From contig NZ_JODY01000002.1 of the NCBI RefSeq assembly GCF_000718015.1, positions 62,001 through 126,000 of the forward strand: a DNA stretch of 64,000 bases. Reading direction: 5' to 3'. The position numbers and the translations under genes were made by a program. Shown in pieces: positions 52,705 through 60,393 of this stretch. The notes below the pieces were generated by a model. It did not search any database. It had not been told where the DNA came from and saw only the letters and a list, made by a program, of their open reading frames with translations. The stretch's first letter is position 1. Each line of letters opens with the position of its first letter. Source of the stretch: Streptomyces catenulae. Its GTDB lineage: Bacteria; Actinomycetota; Actinomycetes; Streptomycetales; Streptomycetaceae.

Positions 52705-53520
52705 TCACGGGGCCGCCGCGAGGGCCTTCTCCCGTACGTAGGCGCAGGAGCGGCGGAGCAGCCGGGAGACATGCATCTGGGAGACGCCGACCCGGTCGGC
52801 GATCTCGCTCTGTGTCAGCCCCAGGTAGAACCGCAGGTAGAGGATGTGGCGTTCGCGTTCGGGCAGGGTGCGCAGGCCGGTGGCGGCGGCTTCCCGGTCG
52901 TCGACGAGGCCGAGTGCCGGGTCCTCCTGGCCGAGCAGATCGCCGAGGGTCTGCTGGGTGTCCTCGCCGCCGAGGGGGCGCTCCAGGGAGAGCGCGGTGA
53001 AGGTCTTCTGCGCGTCGAGGCCGATGAGGACGTCCTCGTAGGGCATACCGGTGTGGGTGGCGACGTCCTGGACGGTGATGGTGGTGTGGCCGGGGCGGAC
53101 GGAGAGTTCCTGGCGTGCCCGGTGGACCTGGGCCCGGAGTTCCTGGGCGCGGCGGGGGACGTGGACGGCCCATAGTTCGTCGCGGAAGTGGCGTTTGATC
53201 TCGCCGATGATGGTGGGGACGGCGAAGGCGCCGAAGGCGGTGCCGACGCCGGGGTCGAAGCGGTCGATGGCCTTGAGCAGGCCGAGTGCGGCGACCTGGC
53301 GGAGGTCCTCGTCGCTCTCGCCCCGGCCGCTGTAGCGGCGGGCGAGGCGGTGGGCCATGGGGAGCCAGGCGCAGACGATCTCCTCGCGCAACCGGGTGCG
53401 GGCCGGGCCGTCCGGGAGGGTGGCGAGCTGGTGCAGGGCGACGCGGGTGTCCGGGTCGAGTTGCGGCTTCCGGCGTCCGGTGGGCGCCTGGTGGGCGACG
53501 CGTCCGGTATGGATTGTCAT
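52705..53520 (-). CDS. SigB/SigF-type general-stress sigma factor
   Basis: 271 residues from ATG 53,520; a GTG nine bases upstream is an alternative, and neither has ideal Shine-Dalgarno spacing. Sigma region 2 covers ~50-120: A-H-R-L-A-R-R-Y, D-L-R-Q-V-A-A-L-G-L-L-K-A-I-D-R-F-D, then F-G-A-F-A-V-P-T-I-I-G-E-I-K-R-H-F-R-D. Region 3 lies at ~130-195. Region 4 is at the end: L-P-E-R-E-R-H-I-L-Y-L-R-F, then T-Q-S-E-I-A-D-R-V-G-V-S-Q-M-H-V-S-R-L-L-R-R. This is the SigB/F/G branch controlled by anti-sigma and anti-anti-sigma partners in Streptomyces and linked to osmotic, oxidative and developmental stress. No partner gene is adjacent. The divergent neighbour is a small hydrophilic protein of a type often seen in stress regulons. 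Confidence 0.92.
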   Translation of the reverse strand: MTIHTGRVAHQAPTGRRKPQLDPDTRVALHQLATLPDGPARTRLREEIVCAWLPMAHRLARRYSGRGESDEDLRQVAALGLLKAIDRFDPGVGTAFGAFAVPTIIGEIKRHFRDELWAVHVPRRAQELRAQVHRARQELSVRPGHTTITVQDVATHTGMPYEDVLIGLDAQKTFTALSLERPLGGEDTQQTLGDLLGQEDPALGLVDDREAAATGLRTLPERERHILYLRFYLGLTQSEIADRVGVSQMHVSRLLRRSCAYVREKALAAAP

Positions 53521-53735
53521 TCCCCTCACGCCTTCCGTTCCGTTCGGTGGTCCGCCCGGTGCGCCGCAGGGTGCGGGTCCGTGGCGGGGTGTTCCGGTCG
53601 GTGGCTGGTGTCCGCGGGGCCGTGGTGCGGCCGTGGGCTCCCGTCGCCCGGTCCGCGCGTCCGGGACGGTCCGGCCCGCCCGCAGGGGGCGCGGGGCGTC
53701 TCCGCCCGTCAGCGCGGCGCTTCTTCACTCGTCCG

Positions 53736-53757
53736 TGTGATGTCCCTGTGATGTCCC
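53736..53757. repeat. Two 11-bp direct repeats in the sigma/DUF6381 intergenic region
   Basis: TGTGATGTCCC occurs twice back to back (53,736-53,746 and 53,747-53,757) in the 444-bp divergent gap 53,521-53,964. The gap otherwise holds no gene. A GGGTGA at 53,864-53,869 resembles half of a SigB-type promoter, but no matching upstream element is visible at 14-16 nt. Confidence 0.55.
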
Positions 53758-53964
53758 TTCCACTGTGCAGCAGGCGGGGGCGGTACGCGCGACAGCGTTC
53801 CGACCGCAGGTGGCAGGCGGTTCACGGCGGTGGGACGCCGCCACGGGGCCGCGCGGTGACCGTGGGTGATTCTTCAAGGTGCCGATGGCGGCGGGCGCTG
53901 ATTCGCTGGGGGTGGAGGTTGCCGACCCGTGTGTTCGCGCGGACGGACCGTTCGAGGAGTGATC

Positions 53965-54153
53965 ATGAGCGCAGACGAAGTGCGTGGCCGGATCCAGCAG
54001 ATGCGCGAGAAGGCGCAGCAGTTGGAGGACCGGGCCCAGCACACCCGCGATCCCGCCGAACGCGACCGGCTCAAGGAGAAGGCCCGGAAGCTGCAGAGCC
54101 GCAGTGAACAGGAGAGCGGTATGCGGAGCGGGGACATCCACCCGTCCCTGTGA
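53965..54153 (+). CDS. Small hydrophilic stress-type protein (DUF6381-like)
   Basis: 62 residues from ATG 53,965, with GAGGAG at 53,954-53,959. It is highly charged and helical, with the pattern Q-Q-M-R-E-K-A-Q-Q-L-E, then R-D-P-A-E-R-D-R-L-K-E-K-A-R-K-L-Q, ending in S-E-Q-E-S-G-M-R-S-G-D-I. From memory this matches the DUF6381 family of small hydrophilic Streptomyces proteins, found near general-stress sigma factors. It has no signal peptide or membrane segment. It lies divergent from the sigma gene, which could be its regulator; that link is inferred. Confidence 0.85.
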   Translation: MSADEVRGRIQQMREKAQQLEDRAQHTRDPAERDRLKEKARKLQSRSEQESGMRSGDIHPSL

Positions 54154-54155
54154 GG

Positions 54156-54268
54156 CCCCTGGAGGGCGAACCCCGTCATCCCTCTTGGGGGAGCCCGGGG
54201 GTCGCCCTCCGGGGAAGAGACCGGTCGTGCGGCTGTGCCCGCCCCTTGCGGAGGGGCGGGCACAGCCG
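54156..54268. terminator. Two strong hairpins after the DUF6381-like gene
   Basis: Hairpin 1 pairs 54,156-54,175 with 54,196-54,214, about 18 bp with one mismatch and one bulge. Hairpin 2 has perfect 16-bp arms, CGGCTGTGCCCGCCCC (54,230-54,245) and its complement (54,253-54,268), with a 7-nt loop. They separate this gene from the convergent VOC gene. Confidence 0.8.
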
Positions 54269-54299
54269 TCTGCCGGGAGGGGTACGCCTCCGGGGCGGC

Positions 54300-54351
54300 C
54301 GTCCCCGTAAGGGCGACCGTCCCCGTAAGGGCGACCGTCCCCGTAAGAGGG
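54300..54351. repeat. Tandem 18-bp repeat between convergent genes
   Basis: Two identical 18-bp units, CGTCCCCGTAAGGGCGAC at 54,300-54,317 and again at 54,318-54,335, are followed by a partial third to 54,351. Each unit contains the small palindrome CCC-CGTAA-GGG. It sits 40 nt beyond the VOC stop and may aid termination. Confidence 0.8.
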
Positions 54352-54390
54352 AGAGAAGGCCGGTCCCCTACGGGATACGGCTACGGGACC

Positions 54391-55206
54391 TCAGTCGTTC
54401 TCAGGTGTGTCCGTGACCGTGAAGAGGGCGCCGTGCGGGTCGCAGATCATGGAGCGTCCCCCGGGGCGGCCGGTCTGGGGCGCCGGGGACATGACCGTTC
54501 CTCCGGCGGCGACGGCTGCGGAGATGACGGACGGCAGGTCGCGTACCTGGAAGTGGACGTGCCACCGGGGGCGCAGATGCGGGTCGGGTGCCTCCTCCAC
54601 GCCGCCGCCCCGGAGCGTGGCGACGATGTGCCGGTCCTGGCGGACGATGACCTGCTCGTCCTCGTAGGTGACGTCGCAGCCGCCGGGGCGCTGGGTGGCC
54701 CAGTCGAAGATCTCGGCGTAGAAGATGGCGGCGGCGAAGGCGTCGCGGGTGCGGAGTTCCAGGCAGGCGGGGGCGTTGGCGCGGCCGACGGACCAGCGCA
54801 GGGTCTGGCCCTCCCAGAAGCCGAAGACGGCGCCGTCGCGGTCGGAGGCGAGGGCGGCGCGGCCGGTGCCGAATTCGAGGGGGCCGACGGCGACGGTGGC
54901 GCCGCGTTCGCGGACGCGGGCGGCGACGTCGTCTGCGCTGTCGACGGCGAAGTACGGGGTCCAGGCGGTGGAGCCGCGCAGCCGCTGGGTGAGTTGGGCG
55001 ATTCCGGCGACGGGGCGGCCGTCGTCCAGCGCCACGCAGAACTCGTCGCCGAGGCTGCCCGGCCGGAACTTCCAGCCGAGGACCTCGGTGTAGAAGTCCT
55101 GGGTGGAGCGCAGGTCGCGGGTCATCAGGTTGACCCAGCAGGGCGCGCCGTGTATGGGGACGGTGGGCGCTGCGGTGGCGGGTGCGCGGTGCTCAGCGGC
55201 CGACAT
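54391..55206 (-). CDS. Two-domain VOC (glyoxalase/bleomycin-resistance fold) protein
   Basis: 271 residues from ATG 55,206, with a GGGAG nine bases upstream. An ATG at 55,215 lies too close to that site. Two VOC domains follow one another. The first (~15-135) contains W-V-N-L-M-T-R-D-L-x-x-T-Q-D-F-Y-x-E-V-L-G-W and P-Y-F-A-V-D-S-A-D-D-V. The second (~145-265) has C-L-E-L-R-T-R-D, F-Y-A-E-I-F-D-W and H-V-H-F-Q-V-R-D-L, ending in M-I-C-D-P-H-G-A-L-F-T-V. Proteins of this type are usual in Streptomyces and are often called hydroxylases or glyoxalases without proof. The metal-binding His/Glu set is not complete enough to name a reaction. Confidence 0.88.
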   Translation of the reverse strand: MSAAEHRAPATAAPTVPIHGAPCWVNLMTRDLRSTQDFYTEVLGWKFRPGSLGDEFCVALDDGRPVAGIAQLTQRLRGSTAWTPYFAVDSADDVAARVRERGATVAVGPLEFGTGRAALASDRDGAVFGFWEGQTLRWSVGRANAPACLELRTRDAFAAAIFYAEIFDWATQRPGGCDVTYEDEQVIVRQDRHIVATLRGGGVEEAPDPHLRPRWHVHFQVRDLPSVISAAVAAGGTVMSPAPQTGRPGGRSMICDPHGALFTVTDTPEND

Positions 55207-55763
55207 GGTGGACATCTCCCTTTCGCGGACCACGCGGTGAGCACTCCGCCGGGTCGGCGTGGTGCACTCGGAAACGGTGCGGCGGGTGTGGTGGGCGGCC
55301 GGGGCCCGGGCGCGTGGCCGGGCGGCCGTGTTCGCTCCAGGGCGAGGCGGCCCCTCTCCGACGGTACGCCTGCACCGGGTGCCCGGCGCGCTCGCGCGGG
55401 CCGGGCGGGGCATCGGCCCCGTGAGGGCTGGGGAGTCCGCCGCCGGGATGCGATCTCGTCGTATCCGGAGTGCGATGGAGGGGTCCGGGGCGCGTACGGG
55501 TGACGGGGGGCGCGCGGGCCCGGCGCGGGCGCCCGGTGTGGCGGGGCCCGCAGCGCGGCGCCGCCTCCCTTCCGGGATGTCGGCGGGCGACCGCCTCCCG
55601 CATTCCGGAACGCCCTGCGGTGGACCACGTACACCGCGCCCCGGAAAAGGGGCGGACTCCCGGAATTGCACGTCCGGAAGAGATGTGCACACGGGAGGCC
55701 GGTTGCACATATGGGAGAAAAGCGGGGGATCGCAGAGAGGGGCGTCGAGGCTGGACGGCGTGC

Positions 55764-55801
55764 GTCGAGCATTTCGAGGAATGTCGAGCATTTCCAGGAA
55801 T
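55764..55801 (+). repeat. Two 19-bp direct repeats upstream of the DJ-1/PfpI gene; possible operator
   Basis: The unit GTCGAGCATTTCGAGGAAT (55,764-55,782) repeats directly as a copy with one change (55,783-55,801), 47 nt before the DJ-1 ATG. Across the junction, GGAATG and CATTTCC form an imperfect inverted pair. The 642-bp gap 55,207-55,848 otherwise shows no gene. It must hold the promoters of both the VOC gene and the stress-gene run. Confidence 0.55.
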
Positions 55802-55848
55802 CCGGTATTCGATACATCCGGCGACATCGCGACGAGAGGGCGGACGAC

Positions 55849-56391
55849 ATGCAGATCGCGTTTCTGGTGGCCTCCGAGGGCGTGGAGCAGGTCGAGTTGA
55901 CGGAGCCGTGGCAGGCGGTGGTGGATGCCGGTGCGGTGCCGCATCTGGTGTCACCGTCGGGCGGATCGGTGCAGGCTTTCCACCATCTGGACAAGGCCGA
56001 CTCGTTCACCGTGAATCGCACCCTGGACGAGGCGCAGGTGGCGGATTACGGCGCGCTGGTGTTGCCGGGCGGGGTGGCGAATCCGGACGCGTTGCGGCTC
56101 GACCGGCGGGCGGTGGACTTCACCCGTGGATTCTTCGACGCCGGAAAGCCGGTCGCGGCGATCTGTCATGCGCCGTGGATGCTGATCGAGGCGGATGTGG
56201 TGCGAGGACGCACCCTCACATCCTGGCCGAGCCTGGCGACGGATATCCGTAATGCGGGCGGCTCCTGGGTCGATGAGCGGGTGAAAATCTGTACCAGTGG
56301 CAAGAATACGTTGGTCACCAGCCGTAAACCGGATGATTTGAAAGCGTTCTGCGCGACCCTGGTCAATGAATTGGACGACGGCGGGCGGTGA
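55849..56391 (+). CDS. DJ-1/PfpI-family protein (stress deglycase/chaperone type)
   Basis: 180 residues from ATG 55,849, with a weak GAGAGG upstream. It has the DJ-1/PfpI fold, with the nucleophile elbow A-I-C-H-A-P-W (C106), a conserved E16 in V-E-Q-V-E-L-T-E-P, and L-V-L-P-G-G-V-A-N-P-D. The length and blocks match the PfpI/YhbO branch, linked to stress resistance and to repair of carbonyl-modified proteins or to intracellular peptidase activity; which of these applies is not settled by sequence. It is the first gene of a run of four on the same strand (DUF2795, phosphoribosyltransferase, DUF5709) that looks like a stress operon. Confidence 0.9.
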   Translation: MQIAFLVASEGVEQVELTEPWQAVVDAGAVPHLVSPSGGSVQAFHHLDKADSFTVNRTLDEAQVADYGALVLPGGVANPDALRLDRRAVDFTRGFFDAGKPVAAICHAPWMLIEADVVRGRTLTSWPSLATDIRNAGGSWVDERVKICTSGKNTLVTSRKPDDLKAFCATLVNELDDGGR

Positions 56392-56541
56392 ATTTCCCAG
56401 GAGGAAGCACGGAGCGCGGTTTCCGTCCGACGCCGCGGAAGGCGGGCGGACGGCAGGAGAGGAGTGCTGTTCAGGGGGCGGGTCCGGCGGGGTGCTGCGC
56501 CCCGCCGTCCGCCCTCTGTACGGCGTCACCTGGAGGAAGGC

Positions 56542-56964
56542 ATGGTCATGGAGCACGGTGCGGACAAGATCGGGCCCGCTCGGGACGAGATGATGAAAAA
56601 GGAACTGCGGGCGGAGATGACGGCCGACCGGTCGCTGCGCGCCGCGGAGGACCGGGAACTCCAGCCCGCGGGTGAGGATCAGCCGGAGGTGGCGCAGGCG
56701 CCCGACCGGGTATTCCGCGGGGGCACTCCGCGGGGAATGACCGAGGAGGACGTCGGTATCCGTTCCGACATCGCGCGGCATCTCGGGCGGAGCATTTATC
56801 CGGCGGACAAGCCGTCGGTGGTCGACAAGCTGCGCCGGGACAATGCTCCGGACCGTCTGGTGTCCCTCGCCGAAAAGCTGCCGTCCGAGGGCACCTATCC
56901 GAATGTGCAGAGCATCGCGCAATCCCTCGGCCTCGGTACGGAAAGGCGGCGGGGCCGGGAGTGA
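56542..56964 (+). CDS. DUF2795-domain protein
   Basis: 140 residues from ATG 56,542, with GGAGG at 56,532-56,536. The N-terminal ~65 residues are charged and probably disordered. The C-terminal ~65 residues carry the DUF2795 pattern: I-A-R-H-L-G-x-x-I-Y-P-A-D-K, N-A-P-D-R-L-V-S-L-A-E-K-L-P and Y-P-N-V-Q-S-I-A. The biochemical function of this small helical domain is unknown to me. Its stop overlaps a GTG that could start the next gene, suggesting coupling. A GGCGGGG/CCCCGCC hairpin (56,486-56,506) in the 150-bp gap before it may weaken read-through from the DJ-1 gene. Confidence 0.85.
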   Translation: MVMEHGADKIGPARDEMMKKELRAEMTADRSLRAAEDRELQPAGEDQPEVAQAPDRVFRGGTPRGMTEEDVGIRSDIARHLGRSIYPADKPSVVDKLRRDNAPDRLVSLAEKLPSEGTYPNVQSIAQSLGLGTERRRGRE

Positions 56965-56996
56965 CCGGATCGGACGCGGCACCGGGAGGGCGGGGC

Positions 56997-57659
56997 ATGC
57001 GGTATTTCGACCGGCGGCATGCCGGGGAGGCGTTGGCGACGCGCTGCCTGGCGCTGGTGCGTACCGGCGCTCTCACCGACCCGCTGGTGGTGGCGCTGCC
57101 GCGGGGCGGTGTGCCGGTCGCGGCGGTGGTGGCGCGGGCGCTGGGGGCGCCGCTGGAGGTGCTGGTGGCGCGGAAGATCGGGGTGCCGGGGCGGCCCGAG
57201 GTCGGGGTGGGGGCGCTGGTCGGCGAGGATCCGCCGGTGTTCGACGAGGGTGCGCTGGCGGCGCTCGGGCTGACCGCCGAGCGGTTGGCCGGGGACGTCG
57301 AGCGGGAGCGTGCGGAGCTGCGTCGCCGGGAGGAGGCGTACCGGGCGGGCCGTCCGCCGCTCGGGGCGGCGGAGGTGACGGGCCGGGCGGTGCTGCTGGT
57401 CGACGACGGGCTGGCGACGGGCGGGACGGCGCGTGCCGCGCTGCGGTATCTGCGGCGGTGGGATCCGGCCCGGCTGGTGCTGGCGGTGCCGGTCGGTGAC
57501 GCCGCTGCGGCTGCGGCGCTGCGCGAGGAGGCGGACGATGTGGAGTGTGTCCACCAGCCGCGGAATTTCCACGGTGTGGGCGAGTGGTATCTCGATTTCG
57601 ACCAGGTGCAGGACGCGGAAGTCATCAGCATTCTGCGGGGTTCCGGCACCGCAGTATGA
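56997..57659 (+). CDS. Phosphoribosyltransferase-family protein
   Basis: 220 residues from ATG 56,997, where GGGAGG lies 7 nt upstream and the conserved M-R-Y-F-D-R-R begins. An in-frame GTG at 56,961 overlaps the DUF2795 stop and is an alternative. The PRPP-binding loop is V-L-L-V-D-D-G-L-A-T-G-G-T near residue 137. The N-terminal part has A-L-P-R-G-G-V-P-V-A and A-R-K-I-G-V-P. This group of stand-alone PRTases is widespread in actinobacteria, often near stress genes, and its substrate base is not established. It is probably co-transcribed with its neighbours. Confidence 0.9.
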   Translation: MRYFDRRHAGEALATRCLALVRTGALTDPLVVALPRGGVPVAAVVARALGAPLEVLVARKIGVPGRPEVGVGALVGEDPPVFDEGALAALGLTAERLAGDVERERAELRRREEAYRAGRPPLGAAEVTGRAVLLVDDGLATGGTARAALRYLRRWDPARLVLAVPVGDAAAAAALREEADDVECVHQPRNFHGVGEWYLDFDQVQDAEVISILRGSGTAV

Positions 57660-57704
57660 GAAAGCAGGGTGAGAAACCCTCGCATCCGGAGAAGGAGAGC
57701 GGAC

Positions 57705-58175
57705 ATGCCCGACAATGCGATGGGGGACGAGGTCTATCAGCCGTCCGCTTCCGATCCGCAGGACAATCCCGATGACCTGGATATGGAGGACGCTCTCGGT
57801 GAGCCGGATCTCGACCAGATTCTGGACGAGGGATATTCACCGCCCGAGCGTCCGCTCGCGGTGAATCGCGGCACCACGGCACGGGAGCAGTTCGACGGCG
57901 AATCCCTGGAGCAGCGGCTCGCGGAAGAGGTCCCGGAGGTGTGGGACCCGGACGGGGACGGCATCGGGGACAAGGTGGACGGCGACGGGGAGCCCGTGGA
58001 CGACCAGGTCGGCGAGGTGCGCGCCGGGCGGCTGACGACCGCCGAGGAGGGTTTTCCGCGCCACCGTAACGACGTCGTGGCGCACGATGTCGGGATCGAC
58101 GGCGGGGCGGCGTCCGCCGAGGAGGCGGCGGTGCATCTGTGCCCGGAGAGCGGCGAGGAGGCCACGACGGGCTGA
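57705..58175 (+). CDS. DUF5709-family acidic protein
   Basis: 156 residues from ATG 57,705, with AAGGAGA upstream. It is very acidic (many Asp and Glu) and hydrophilic, with no membrane segment. Recognisable blocks are I-L-D-E-G-Y-S-P-P-E-R-P, T-A-R-E-Q-F-D-G-E-S-L-E-Q-R-L-A-E-E-V-P and a later A-E-E-A-A-V-H-L. From memory these belong to DUF5709, an actinobacterial family of unknown function. It starts 45 nt after the phosphoribosyltransferase stop and is the last gene of the run. Confidence 0.85.
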   Translation: MPDNAMGDEVYQPSASDPQDNPDDLDMEDALGEPDLDQILDEGYSPPERPLAVNRGTTAREQFDGESLEQRLAEEVPEVWDPDGDGIGDKVDGDGEPVDDQVGEVRAGRLTTAEEGFPRHRNDVVAHDVGIDGGAASAEEAAVHLCPESGEEATTG

Positions 58176-58187
58176 GGGGCCACCGCG

Positions 58188-58204
58188 CCCCGGGGCCACC
58201 GGGG
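58188..58204. terminator. Short hairpin between convergent genes
   Basis: CCCCGG (58,188-58,193) and CCGGGG (58,199-58,204) pair around a 5-nt loop, 12 nt after the DUF5709 stop and 16 nt before the stop of the opposing LigD-type gene. It is a modest stem. Confidence 0.45.
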
Positions 58205-58220
58205 TCGGCCGTCGGAACGT

Positions 58221-58925
58221 TCAGGAGCTTTGTGGCGGTTCGTCCCGGGCGTCCGCGGCCACCTGGCCCAGGGTGCGGCCGCTCCGTACGGAACGGGCGC
58301 GCAGCGGATCGGGGGCGCCGTGGGCGGCCGCGCGGGCGTCGTTCTCCTTGACCAGCAGCCAGGACTCGCGGTCACCGGCCTCTTCGCCGGTGCGGAAGCG
58401 GGTGAGGGCGTAGCCGCCGTGCAGTTTGGCGCCGTCGAGCCAGAAGGAGGCGTGGCCCCGCTCCAGCGCCTCGGCGAAGTCGGCCGCGTGGTCCCGGCGC
58501 CTGCCGGGGAGCGGGCGGTAGGTGCCCTGGTCCCAGACGATGACGGTGCCCGCGCCGTACTCGCCGCGGGCGATGACGCCCTCGAACTCCCGGTACTCCA
58601 GCGGATGGTCCTCGGTGGGGACCGCGAGCCGCTTGTCGCGCGGGTCGGCGGACGGCCCCTTGGGCACGGACCACGACTTCAGGACCCCGTCGACCTCCAG
58701 CCGGAAGTCGAAGTGCATCCGGCGGGCGTCGTGGATCTGGACGACGAAGCAGGGCGCGTCCTCCGGGGCGCCCGGCCCGCCGCGGGGCTCCCCGGTGCGG
58801 TCGAAGTGCCGTTTGCCCCGGTAGTCGGCGAGCCGGTCACGCTCCCCTGGACCGCCACCCGCCGGGGAGGGGGCGTGCGGGGCGTTCCGGCCGCCCCCGT
58901 CGTGCGTCGTGTCGTCGCCGCTCAT
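58221..58925 (-). CDS. Stand-alone LigD-type 3'-phosphoesterase domain protein
   Basis: 234 residues from ATG 58,925, with GGAGG upstream on the minus strand. After a ~50-residue Gly/Pro/Asp-rich lead, the phosphoesterase domain reads V-V-Q-I-H-D-A-R-R-M-H-F-D-F-R-L-E-V-D-G-V-L, then S-W-S-V-P-K-G-P-S, T-E-D-H-P-L-E-Y and E-F-E-G-V-I-A-R-G-E-Y-G-A-G-T-V. The metal and phosphate contacts known from LigD (His, His-x-Asp-x-Arg, and the His of E-D-H-P) are all present. In LigD this module trims 3'-phosphates or ribonucleotides before end joining. Here it is separate from ligase and polymerase domains and no ku gene is near, so it may work with partners elsewhere. Confidence 0.88.
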   Translation of the reverse strand: MSGDDTTHDGGGRNAPHAPSPAGGGPGERDRLADYRGKRHFDRTGEPRGGPGAPEDAPCFVVQIHDARRMHFDFRLEVDGVLKSWSVPKGPSADPRDKRLAVPTEDHPLEYREFEGVIARGEYGAGTVIVWDQGTYRPLPGRRRDHAADFAEALERGHASFWLDGAKLHGGYALTRFRTGEEAGDRESWLLVKENDARAAAHGAPDPLRARSVRSGRTLGQVAADARDEPPQSS

Positions 58926-59066
58926 GTCCGTCCCTCCGCCGCCGTGCCACACCGGCGCGCACGCGCGACCGCACGCCCCGCACGCCCATGCTTGCGCCCC
59001 ACGGACGACGCGGCCACCGCAGCGCACCCCGGGCACCGCAGGCGGGCTCAGACCGGGCGGGTACCC

Positions 59067-59195
59067 GGCGGCTGCACCCACACCGGTGCCTGCGCCGCCG
59101 TCTGTCCCAAGGGCATCCCGCTGACCGGTGTCGCCGTCATGAACCGCGAGTTCCTCCGGGCCGTCCGTGAGGAGCCCGGAGCCGGGCGCCACTGA
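59067..59195 (+). pseudogene. 3' relic of a succinate dehydrogenase/fumarate reductase iron-sulfur subunit
   Basis: The last 42 codons before TGA (59,193-59,195) read G-G-C-T-H-T-G-A-C-A-A-V-C-P-K-G-I-P-L, then A-V-M-N-R-E-F-L-R-A-V-R. This is the second Fe-S cluster block and C-terminal helix of SdhB/FrdB proteins of the type found in actinobacteria. The C-x5-C-x3-C-P spacing is kept. Upstream, in 58,926-59,066, no frame continues the protein and the N-terminal [2Fe-2S] half is missing, so about 80 percent of the gene is gone. It is not likely to be expressed as a working enzyme. Confidence 0.78.
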
Positions 59196-59202
59196 TGCCC
59201 GG

Positions 59203-59233
59203 CCGCCGGACCCGTTGGCCACGGGTCCGGCGG
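59203..59233. terminator. Terminator downstream of the OYE gene and the SdhB relic
   Basis: Perfect 13-bp arms CCGCCGGACCCGT (59,203-59,215) and ACGGGTCCGGCGG (59,221-59,233), a TGGCC loop, and TTT after the plus-strand side. It starts 8 nt after the relic's stop and lies 20 nt beyond the OYE stop. It may be the relic's own original terminator. Confidence 0.85.
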
Positions 59234-59252
59234 TTTCGCGGGCCTTGGGCCG

Positions 59253-60350
59253 TCAGACGGCCCGGTGGTACTGCACCGGTGCGGCAACCTCGCCGCCGAG
59301 TGCCTGCGCGGCACGGCGGGCGAAGTACGGGTCGCGCAGCAGCTCACGGCCGATCAGTACGGCGTCCGCCTGCTGGTTCTCGATGATCTTCGCCGCCTGG
59401 TCCGGCCCGGTGATCTCCCCGACGGCGGCCACCGCGAGTCCGGTCTCGGTCCGGACGCGCTCGGCGAACGGCACCTGGTACCCGGGGCCGGTGGGGATCC
59501 GGGCCTTGGGGGCGTTGCCGCCGGTGGACACGTCGAGCAGGTCGACGCCGTGCTCCTTCAGGACGGCGGCGAACCGCACGGTGTCGTCGGCGGTCCAGCC
59601 CTCGCGGGCGTCCTCCGGGTTCTCGGTCAGCCAGTCGGTCGCGGAGACGCGGAAGAGGAGGGGCAGTTCCTCGGGCCAGACGTCCCGTACCGCGTCGACG
59701 ACCTCCACCGCGAAGCGCGTGCGGTTCTCGAAGGAGCCGCCGTACGCGTCGGTGCGGTGGTTGCTGTGCGGGGAGAGGAACTCGCCGATCAGATAGCCGT
59801 GGGCGCCGTGGATCTCCAGCACCTCGAATCCGGCCTCCCGGGCCCGCCGGGTGGCCGCGGCGAAGTCCCGGACCACCTGCCGGATCCCGTCCACCGTCAG
59901 CTCATCCGGCACCGGGTGGCCCTCGTCGAACGGCAGCGGGCTGGGCGCGACCGGCTGCCAGCCGAGAGCGTCCGGGCCGACGGGCGCGCCGCCGCGCCAC
60001 GGTGCGTCCGTCGACGCCTTCCGTCCCGCGTGCGCGAGCTGCACACCGGGCACCGTGCCCTGCTCCTTGAGGAAGGAGGTGATCCGCCGGAACGCCGCCG
60101 TCTGCCGGTCGTTCCAGAGGCCCAGGTCCCCGGGGCTGATCCGGCCTTCCGGGGAGACGGCGGTGGCCTCGACCAGGATCAGACCGGTGCCGCCGCCGGC
60201 GCGGGCGCCGTAGTGGGCGAGATGCCAGTCCCCCGGGGCGCCGGTCTCCGGCCCCGAACCCTCGGCGCTGTACTGACACATCGGGGACATCCAGATCCGG
60301 TTGGGGACGGTCACCGACCGAAGCCGGTAGGGCTCGAAGAGGGCACTCAC
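59253..60350 (-). CDS. Old yellow enzyme-type NADH:flavin oxidoreductase, YqjM-like class
   Basis: 365 residues from GTG 60,350, with a GGAGT on the minus strand. It is an FMN-binding TIM barrel of the old yellow enzyme family that reduces activated C=C bonds with NAD(P)H. Class markers match thermophilic-like YqjM enzymes: S-P-M-C-Q-Y-S with C25 (the redox-tuning Cys), E-I-H-G-A-H-G-Y-L with the substrate-binding His pair, F-L-S-P-H-S-N-H-R-T-D-x-Y-G-G-S, and a C-terminal I-G-R-E-L-L-R-D-P phosphate-binding block. The physiological substrate is unknown. Related enzymes act in electrophile or oxidative stress. Confidence 0.94.
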   Translation of the reverse strand: MSALFEPYRLRSVTVPNRIWMSPMCQYSAEGSGPETGAPGDWHLAHYGARAGGGTGLILVEATAVSPEGRISPGDLGLWNDRQTAAFRRITSFLKEQGTVPGVQLAHAGRKASTDAPWRGGAPVGPDALGWQPVAPSPLPFDEGHPVPDELTVDGIRQVVRDFAAATRRAREAGFEVLEIHGAHGYLIGEFLSPHSNHRTDAYGGSFENRTRFAVEVVDAVRDVWPEELPLLFRVSATDWLTENPEDAREGWTADDTVRFAAVLKEHGVDLLDVSTGGNAPKARIPTGPGYQVPFAERVRTETGLAVAAVGEITGPDQAAKIIENQQADAVLIGRELLRDPYFARRAAQALGGEVAAPVQYHRAV

Positions 60351-60393
60351 AGAGGACTCCGTTCACGCGGGCAGCCGTCGCGGCCGCCCCCAG

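Noticed and set aside
53821..53964. Possible SigB-type promoter for the DUF6381-like gene
   Set aside because: A GGGTGA is present but no GNNT element occurs 14-16 nt upstream, so I do not call it.
54391..55944. Longer N-terminal form of the VOC protein (517 codons)
   Set aside because: The extra ~245 residues are low-complexity and lie over the intergenic region; the start at 55,206 has a ribosome site and begins the conserved protein.
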